From NCBI RefSeq assembly GCF_016107325.1, contig NZ_RCVT01000008.1:28499-92498 (forward strand): DNA of 64,000 nt, given 5' to 3'. Position numbers and translations under genes: made by a program. Below, one piece after another: positions 59,020 to 64,000 of this stretch. The notes below the pieces were generated by a model. That model did not search any database and was not told the origin of the DNA. It saw only the letters and a program-made list of their open reading frames with translations. Source of the stretch: Sphingomonas sp. MA1305 (GTDB taxonomy: Bacteria > Pseudomonadota > Alphaproteobacteria > Sphingomonadales > Sphingomonadaceae). The first letter of the stretch is position 1, and every line of letters begins with the position of its first letter.

Positions 59020-61188
59020 ATGGCACGCAAGAGCATCAAAAGCGACGCGGTGAAACTCAAGGGCGAGACGGCCAAGAAGGCACCGCCGCTGCCGGCGGGT
59101 GCCGACCAGCCGACGAATTATGCCGAGCAGCAGGGCCATGGCGGCGAAACCCGCCAGACGACTTCGGACGCGGCACTTACCATGACCACGCAGCAGGGCA
59201 TCCCGATCGCGGACGCCCAGAACAGTCTGAAGGCGGGTCTGCGGGGCCCCACGCTGCTCGAGGACTTCATCCTCCGCGAAAAGATCTTCCATTTCGATCA
59301 CGAGCGCATCCCGGAGCGCGTCGTCCACGCACGCGGCTATGGCGCGCACGGCGTGTTCGAACTGACCGACAGTCTGGCCGACTACACCCGCGCCGACGTG
59401 CTGAGCACGGTCGGGCAGCAGACGGAGGTGTTCGTCCGCTTCTCAACGGTAGCGGGCAACAAGGGCTCGCGCGATCTGGCGCGCGACGTGCGCGGCTTCG
59501 CCGTCAAGATGTACACGAAGCAGGGCAACTGGGACATCGTCGGCAACAACATCCCGGTGTTCTTCATCCAGGATGCCATCAAGTTCCCCGATCTGGTCCA
59601 TGCGGCCAAGCAGGAGCCCGACCGGGCGTTCCCCCAGGCGCAAACCGCACACGACAATTTCTGGGATTTCGCCAGCCTCACCCCGGAAGCCTGGCACATG
59701 ATCATGTGGATCATGTCCGATCGCACGATCCCCCGCTCCTTCCGGACGATGGAGGGCTTCGGCGTCCATAGCTTCCGCCTGGTGAACGCGGAAGGCAGGT
59801 CGACCTTCGTCAAGTTCCACTGGAAGCCGCGCCAGGGGCTCCAGTCGGTGCTGTGGAACGAGGCGGTCAAGATCAGCGGCGCCGATCCCGACTATCATCG
59901 CCGCGATCTTTGGGAGGCGATCGAGTGCGGTGACTTCCCGCAATGGGATCTCGGCGTCCAGCTGTTCGATCAGGAAACCGCCGACAAGCTTCCCTTCGGC
60001 CATCTCGACTCGACCAAGCTGATCCCCGAGGAGGACGTGCCGGTCCGCATCGTCGGTACGCTCACGCTCAATCGCAACGTCGACAACTTCTTCGCCGAAA
60101 CCGAGCAGGTCGCTTATTGCACGCAGAACATCGTGCCGGGCATCGACTTCAGTGACGACCCGCTGCTGCACGGCCGCAACTTCTCCTATCTCGATACCCA
60201 GCTGAAGCGGCTCGGCAGCCCGAACTTCACCCACCTGCCGATCAATGCCCCGCGCTGTCCGGTGATGAACTTCCAGCAGGACGGCCACATGGCGATGCGC
60301 AATCCGAAGGGGCGCGTGAACTATGAGCCGAACAGCTGGGGCGCGGAAGGCGGTCCTCGCGAGAACCCGGAGATCGGCTTCACCAGCTTCCCCGCTGAGG
60401 TTCAGGGGACCAAACAGCGGATTCGGTCCGAAACCTTTGCCGATCATTACAGCCAGGCGCGGCAGTTCTATCTCAGCCAGCAGCCGATCGAGCAGAAGCA
60501 CATCGGCGACGCGCTGGTGTTCGAGCTGTCGAAGGTAGATCGTGTCGACATCCGGGCCCGGGCGGTCAGCCACCTGCGCAACATCGACGAGAATCTCGCC
60601 GCTACCGTTGCGAACGGGCTCGGCCTCGACCTGCCGGACGCCGCCAAGGCGGCCAAGCCGACGCTAGACCTGCCGACATCGTCGGCGCTCTCGATCGTCG
60701 CCAACGGCCCGGCGAATTTCGCCGGGCGAAAGATGGGCCTGCTGCTGACCGATGGGTCGAGCGCCGAGCTGTTCAATGCGCTGACCAAGGCGCTGGAAGC
60801 CGAAGGCGCGGTCTGGGAGGTGGTCGCGCCGAAGATCGGCGGGGTCACGCTCGACGACGGCACCAAGGTCGCGGCCAAGCAGAAGATCGACGGCGGACCT
60901 TCGGTCCTGTTCGATGCCGTCGCGGTGCTCCCGTCCGAGGAAGGGGCTGCGCTGCTCGCCAAGGATGCGGCCTCCAAGGACTTCGTGGCGGACGCGTTCG
61001 GCCACTGCAAGTTCATCGGCTACACCGATGCGGCCGCCACGTTGTTCGACGCCGCCCGGGTGCCGGAGCTTGACAATGGCTTCGTAGCCCTAAGCAAGAG
61101 CAAGGACGTCAAGGCGTTCGTCACGACCTGTCGTGACCTCAGGTTCTGGGCTCGGGAAATGAAGGTCGATCTCGACGCGGCGGCCTGA
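59020..61188 (+). CDS. katE: Large-subunit monofunctional catalase (HPII type), 722 aa
   Basis: GGAGGA precedes ATG 59020. Residues about 75-560 are the catalase core, with catalytic H103 in RVVHARGYGAHG, distal N176/N177 in DIVGNNIPVFF and heme-ligand Y390 in RNFSYLDTQLKRLG. Residues about 590-720 are the flavodoxin/class I glutamine amidotransferase-like C-terminal domain typical of HPII (KMGLLLTDGSSAELFNALTK). The lysine-rich N-terminus matches cytoplasmic HPII. It dismutates hydrogen peroxide. In many bacteria katE belongs to the general stress regulon. Followed by a perfect hairpin. Confidence 0.95.
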   Translation: MARKSIKSDAVKLKGETAKKAPPLPAGADQPTNYAEQQGHGGETRQTTSDAALTMTTQQGIPIADAQNSLKAGLRGPTLLEDFILREKIFHFDHERIPERVVHARGYGAHGVFELTDSLADYTRADVLSTVGQQTEVFVRFSTVAGNKGSRDLARDVRGFAVKMYTKQGNWDIVGNNIPVFFIQDAIKFPDLVHAAKQEPDRAFPQAQTAHDNFWDFASLTPEAWHMIMWIMSDRTIPRSFRTMEGFGVHSFRLVNAEGRSTFVKFHWKPRQGLQSVLWNEAVKISGADPDYHRRDLWEAIECGDFPQWDLGVQLFDQETADKLPFGHLDSTKLIPEEDVPVRIVGTLTLNRNVDNFFAETEQVAYCTQNIVPGIDFSDDPLLHGRNFSYLDTQLKRLGSPNFTHLPINAPRCPVMNFQQDGHMAMRNPKGRVNYEPNSWGAEGGPRENPEIGFTSFPAEVQGTKQRIRSETFADHYSQARQFYLSQQPIEQKHIGDALVFELSKVDRVDIRARAVSHLRNIDENLAATVANGLGLDLPDAAKAAKPTLDLPTSSALSIVANGPANFAGRKMGLLLTDGSSAELFNALTKALEAEGAVWEVVAPKIGGVTLDDGTKVAAKQKIDGGPSVLFDAVAVLPSEEGAALLAKDAASKDFVADAFGHCKFIGYTDAAATLFDAARVPELDNGFVALSKSKDVKAFVTTCRDLRFWAREMKVDLDAAA

Positions 61189-61199
61189 CGACCCTGGCG

Positions 61200-61228
61200 G
61201 GAGCGGCAGGTGGACGTCCTGCCGCTCC
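61200..61228. terminator. Terminator-like hairpin after katE
   Basis: Perfect 11-bp stem GGAGCGGCAGG/CCTGCCGCTCC with a 7-base loop between the converging katE and methyltransferase genes. No T-run. Confidence 0.5.
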
Positions 61229-61283
61229 ACTTACCCGCGAACTTCATATCGCCCGGACGCGGTACGCGCTGCCTCGCTCGCGT

Positions 61284-61880
61284 TCAACGGGATCGGGGCA
61301 CATCGTCGGGGCGAGCCGCGGTGACGACCCAGCGGCGGGTGCGGCGCACGGTGCGAACCGTCCAACGACGCCCGGTCTCTGCGAGGAACCGGGCGTGGAT
61401 CCCTGCCGAGTGCTGGGCGAAGTCGTAGAAGTCGATCCTGTGGTGCGCGAGCACGATGGTGCCGCCTGGCGTCAGGCGGGCGGCCATCTCACGCGCAACC
61501 CGGGCCATGTCTCGCGCTGAGAGGTAATACAGTACCTCGGCGATCACGATCACGTCATAGACGGCACGTGGCGGTCGACCGGGGAGCACGAGCAGCGATG
61601 CGCACGCGCGAGGCCAGGCAGCGACGGCACGTGCCGTCAGGTCGACCCCCTCCCTCGTGCCCTCGGTCGCATCGAGGCGCAACGCCTTCCTCGCGATCGC
61701 GGCACTGTTGGAGCCGTTGCCGCTGGCCAGCTCCAGCACCCGTCCGACCGGTCGGTCACCTATTGCGCGCAGGATCGCGGTACGCTTCACCGCCTCGTCA
61801 CGGGCGGTGAAGGTGCGCCAGGGATCGTCGTCGCCGGCAAACTTGGCGGCGAACCCCGCAAGATCGATCGGGCTCGTCAC
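61284..61880 (-). CDS. Class I SAM-dependent methyltransferase (NodS-like), 198 aa
   Basis: SAM motif I is VLELASGNGSNSAAIAR; the post-motif block YDVIVIAEVLYYLSARDMAR and LTPGGTIVLAHHR follow. NodS-like enzymes methylate amino groups of sugars or lipids. The ATG at 61880 overlaps the stop of the deacetylase gene (ATGA). Last gene of a coupled three-gene operon. In related operons that I recall a glycosyltransferase gene also belongs to the cluster; it is not seen here. Confidence 0.83.
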   Translation of the reverse strand: MTSPIDLAGFAAKFAGDDDPWRTFTARDEAVKRTAILRAIGDRPVGRVLELASGNGSNSAAIARKALRLDATEGTREGVDLTARAVAAWPRACASLLVLPGRPPRAVYDVIVIAEVLYYLSARDMARVAREMAARLTPGGTIVLAHHRIDFYDFAQHSAGIHARFLAETGRRWTVRTVRRTRRWVVTAARPDDVPRSR

Positions 61881-62530
61881 CTCGAACCCGGCCGGTAGCG
61901 CTCGACCGGACGAGCAAAGGCCGCAAGCTCGTGTCTCGCGATCGTGAAACCTGCTGGATCATCGGAAACGGCGCCGAGCTGCGTCCGGTAGACGTGGATC
62001 AGCGACCGCTTAACCGGAACTCCTCCGGGCACAGCGATGCGCCATGCCGGTCCGGACCTGTCCGGGCGAGGCGGCCACACGCGGTAGGTCAGCCGACCGG
62101 CGCCACCCGGGCATCGGGCGACGGCCGCTGCTACGGCGCGGTGATCGGGATGGTCGTCATCGCAGGCCGGTCCGACGATGAGATCGAGATCCCGGCATCG
62201 TGCGACCTGGCGGCGCAGCGCGCGATAACAGCGTCCCGGGATCGAGGGCAACTGGCCATCGGGCAAATTGAGGAACGAGACGTCGCCAGCAACGATGCCG
62301 AGACGACGTAGCGCATGAAGGCTCTCACGCTGGCGCGCCGCGACCAGTCGCGCTCTCGGCCATTGTCGGCTGCCCCGGTGAGACGCGGCACCATCGGTCA
62401 CGACCGCAACCCGGACCCGAGCTCCATGGCGGCGAAGCCGCGCAATGAGGCCTGCCGCGCCGATGACCTCGTCATCCGGGTGCGGGGCGATCACCAGCGC
62501 GACACGTACGTTTCGCAGCGGGATCCTCAC
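61877..62530 (-). CDS. PIG-L family deacetylase (LmbE-like), 217 aa
   Basis: Zinc deacetylase motif APHPDDEVIGAAGLIARL at residues about 15-32, the second ligand block PACDDDHPDHRAVAAAV and the C-terminal RHELAAFARP. Family members remove acetyl groups from N-acetylglucosamine-type sugars. It is translationally coupled on both sides (ATGA overlaps), implying the dehydrogenase, deacetylase and methyltransferase act on one product, perhaps a lipid-linked or sugar-containing metabolite (inference). Confidence 0.85.
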   Translation of the reverse strand: MRIPLRNVRVALVIAPHPDDEVIGAAGLIARLRRHGARVRVAVVTDGAASHRGSRQWPRARLVAARQRESLHALRRLGIVAGDVSFLNLPDGQLPSIPGRCYRALRRQVARCRDLDLIVGPACDDDHPDHRAVAAAVARCPGGAGRLTYRVWPPRPDRSGPAWRIAVPGGVPVKRSLIHVYRTQLGAVSDDPAGFTIARHELAAFARPVERYRPGSR

Positions 62531-63546
62531 AGAATGGGGTCGAGGATGTGCTCGGCGACAGCCTGGCCGACGCGAAAGCGATGCGCGTCGGGCGCAGGCT
62601 GGCGCAGGTACACCATGAGATCGGCGATCTTTGCCGCCAGCGGATGCGACAGGAACAATCCCGGCAGCCCCACCGCCTCCTGCGCGATCGTGAGGGCGCG
62701 CTCGGCAGAGCCGGCGATCGATAGCCGCGCAGCGGACACCCGGGCGAGGCGTTCCGCATCCGTCCCGCTGAACCAGGCGCCCGCCGTGTCGCGGATGCTC
62801 GCCGCTGCACCCTGGGCAAGCAGGAACAGGTCGGCGAGGCGCGATGCCTGGAACGGATCGGAAGCGCGCTCGTGGGTGGTCAGGTGGTCACGCACTGCAT
62901 CGAGCAGGCCGGCGATGCCGCCGGCATGAACCGCGGCGAAGCGCAGCGCGCCTCCGCTGAAGAACGGCTCCCGCGCATAGCTGCCGGACTCGCCGATACG
63001 GCTGTCTTCACCGATCACAGAGCCGGACCAGCGCACCAGATGTGTCTCCGAGCGCTGCATGCCGATCGTCTGCCACCACTCCCGATCGATGGCAGGCGGA
63101 TCGGCCTCGAGGTCGAGCAGGAGCAGCTGCGGTCCGCGTTCGCTATTCGCGGTTACCAGCGCGTGAGTCAGTATCCCCGCCCCCGATGCATAGCCCTTGC
63201 CGCCGGTCAGCCGTCCGCCGGTAAGCACCAGCGGCTCACCCGGCAGGCCCGCATTCCAAACACCCAACGTCGCTCCCGCAGCGATGCGCGCCCGCAACGC
63301 AGCGACTTGGGACGACGTGCCGTATCGAAACACGATCTGCACCGCATCGACATGCCCCTCAAGCAGGCGCCCGATGGGGAGATCCCGGCGTCCCGCAGCG
63401 TAAAGAGGGCGGAGCAGGTCCAGATATGCCTTGGGCGTCGTCGGATCGCCGGCGGGATCGGTCGCCCACCCCGCCGCGACGATCCCATGACGCAGGCTCA
63501 ACGGCGTCGACCCCGAGGCCTGGCTGGCCGACACCATCAGACGCAT
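62527..63546 (-). CDS. Acyl-CoA dehydrogenase-like flavoprotein, 339 aa
   Basis: Acyl-CoA dehydrogenase fold, shorter than typical (about 380). Middle-domain block VWNAGLPGEPLVLTGGRLTG and KGYASGAGILTHALVTANSE, then a C-terminal helical domain with AVGLPGLFLSHPLAAKIADL. The catalytic glutamate position is not obvious, so it may act in a biosynthetic role. First gene of the three-gene operon. No strong ribosome site was seen; ATG 63537 is an alternative. Confidence 0.75.
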   Translation of the reverse strand: MRLMVSASQASGSTPLSLRHGIVAAGWATDPAGDPTTPKAYLDLLRPLYAAGRRDLPIGRLLEGHVDAVQIVFRYGTSSQVAALRARIAAGATLGVWNAGLPGEPLVLTGGRLTGGKGYASGAGILTHALVTANSERGPQLLLLDLEADPPAIDREWWQTIGMQRSETHLVRWSGSVIGEDSRIGESGSYAREPFFSGGALRFAAVHAGGIAGLLDAVRDHLTTHERASDPFQASRLADLFLLAQGAAASIRDTAGAWFSGTDAERLARVSAARLSIAGSAERALTIAQEAVGLPGLFLSHPLAAKIADLMVYLRQPAPDAHRFRVGQAVAEHILDPIL

Positions 63547-63837
63547 CGCAGACCATCCGGCCCGCCGGGTCGCTGAACTGCTGCCGTGGAACTACCGGCC
63601 CGCTTGATGTGACGCCGTCACCGGACGCTTACGGCTTAGATAGAGGCAGACCAGGTGTGGCAGACTGCGTCGATCGGGACGGTAATCTCCACGAGGCATC
63701 AGCTAGAGCATGGGAACGGCACCTATTCGATGAACGAACCGAGCCTGCATCGAACACAGTTGCGTCCGTAACGCCATCATCCATCGCCACGGGCTCCAGA
63801 CATTTTTCGAGTAATGAGTACACCTCTCTAGAGGCGT
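63547..63837. other. Gap of about 290 bp upstream of the acyl-CoA dehydrogenase gene
   Basis: It presumably holds that operon's promoter. A CCTCTCTAGAGG palindrome lies at 63823-63834. No gene was recognised. Confidence 0.35.
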
Positions 63838-64000
63838 GACTCGCTTAACCATCGCCAGCTGCTGGAGCTCACGGCAACATTCCGCCTGCCGAAGCGGTAG
63901 ATGGATATCACGCTACCCCAGACAATATTGACCTGCTCCCCCTTTTCAGGCCGCTGATAACTTAGCTTCGGTGTCCATATGCCCCTGGCGGGGGCGGTTC
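63838..64000 (+). mobile_element. 3' remnant of an IS3-family element
   Basis: Split over two frames: SLNHRQLLEL, then GNIPPAEAVDGYHATPDNID and LLPLFRPLIT, the end of an IS3 OrfB (compare NHRRLLEPIGNIPPAEAEEQ in the element at 18931). The window closes in GGGGGCGGTTC, matching the terminal repeat of such elements. The frame change near 63873 shows it is decayed. Confidence 0.65.

Noticed and set aside
59443..60573. 376-codon minus-strand frame inside katE
   Set aside because: Opposite strand of an unambiguous catalase; no start signal or family.
1..64000. CRISPR array, tRNA, rRNA or phage integrase attachment site
   Set aside because: I looked for regularly spaced repeats, cloverleaf ends (GGTTCGA...CCA) and rRNA stretches and found none that hold up.

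Overview
The window looks like an accessory, transposon-scarred stretch of a GC-rich alphaproteobacterial genome, most likely a sphingomonad (Sphingomonas or a close relative). This is inferred from gene style and families: HWE/HisKA_2 kinase next to Crp/Fnr, PaoABC-type oxidoreductase, GAF-GGDEF-EAL proteins, LysR-paired stress enzymes and UvrA2. No rRNA, tRNA or CRISPR array was seen. Whether it is chromosome or plasmid cannot be decided; a start-less plasmid-stabilization-like ORF is the only plasmid hint.

Layout. 1-6.2 kb: a probable sulfite-handling cluster (LysR, sulfite oxidase-like enzyme, TDT-family permease, MgtC). The permease is split by a 2.2-kb non-autonomous Tn3-like element (1289-3514) with terminal inverted repeats, a GGCTT target duplication, a res-like region and a two-gene cargo: a HEPN-domain protein and an unknown partner. 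This is the best candidate for an undescribed mobile module. 6.2-10.3 kb: Tn3 and possible IS21 scars, a c-di-GMP protein and a zinc alcohol dehydrogenase that recurs as an apparently identical copy at 57-58.4 kb. 10.4-17.5 kb: a block bounded by matching IS ends, holding a cNMP-binding/thioredoxin-reductase-like protein with a UBP zinc finger partner, a doubly broken mercuric-reductase-like gene and a PAS-MCP protein. 17.7-20.3 kb: an Abi_2 gene with a premature stop, and an intact IS3 element. 20.4-43.9 kb: a long detoxification island with PaoABC, catalase-like protein, two formaldehyde dehydrogenases, AKR, SDR, DJ-1/PfpI proteins, ABM monooxygenases, quinone reductases, UvrA2 and their TetR/LysR regulators. 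43.9-45.2 kb: a second IS3 element, which cuts an SDR gene. 45.2-48.3 kb: a translationally coupled small protein-Crp-HisKA_2 kinase-small protein operon and a chimeric methyltransferase. 48.4-51.5 kb: a Tn3 end, resolvase, possible res dyads, a frameshifted NYN nuclease and a lipoprotein. 51.6-56.4 kb: a TolC-HlyD-ABC2-ABC2 exporter operon with no ATPase. 56.6-58.7 kb: gene fragments around the second alcohol dehydrogenase copy. 59-64 kb: a large KatE catalase, a three-gene acyl-CoA dehydrogenase/PIG-L/methyltransferase operon and an IS3 tail.

Two themes run through the window. The first is stress chemistry: sulfite, aldehydes, peroxide, quinones and DNA adducts. The second is decay and reshuffling: three in-frame chimeric ORFs, at least seven genes with a single premature stop or frameshift, several truncated genes, and repeated transposon ends. 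Some single-base lesions could be assembly errors and need checking against reads.
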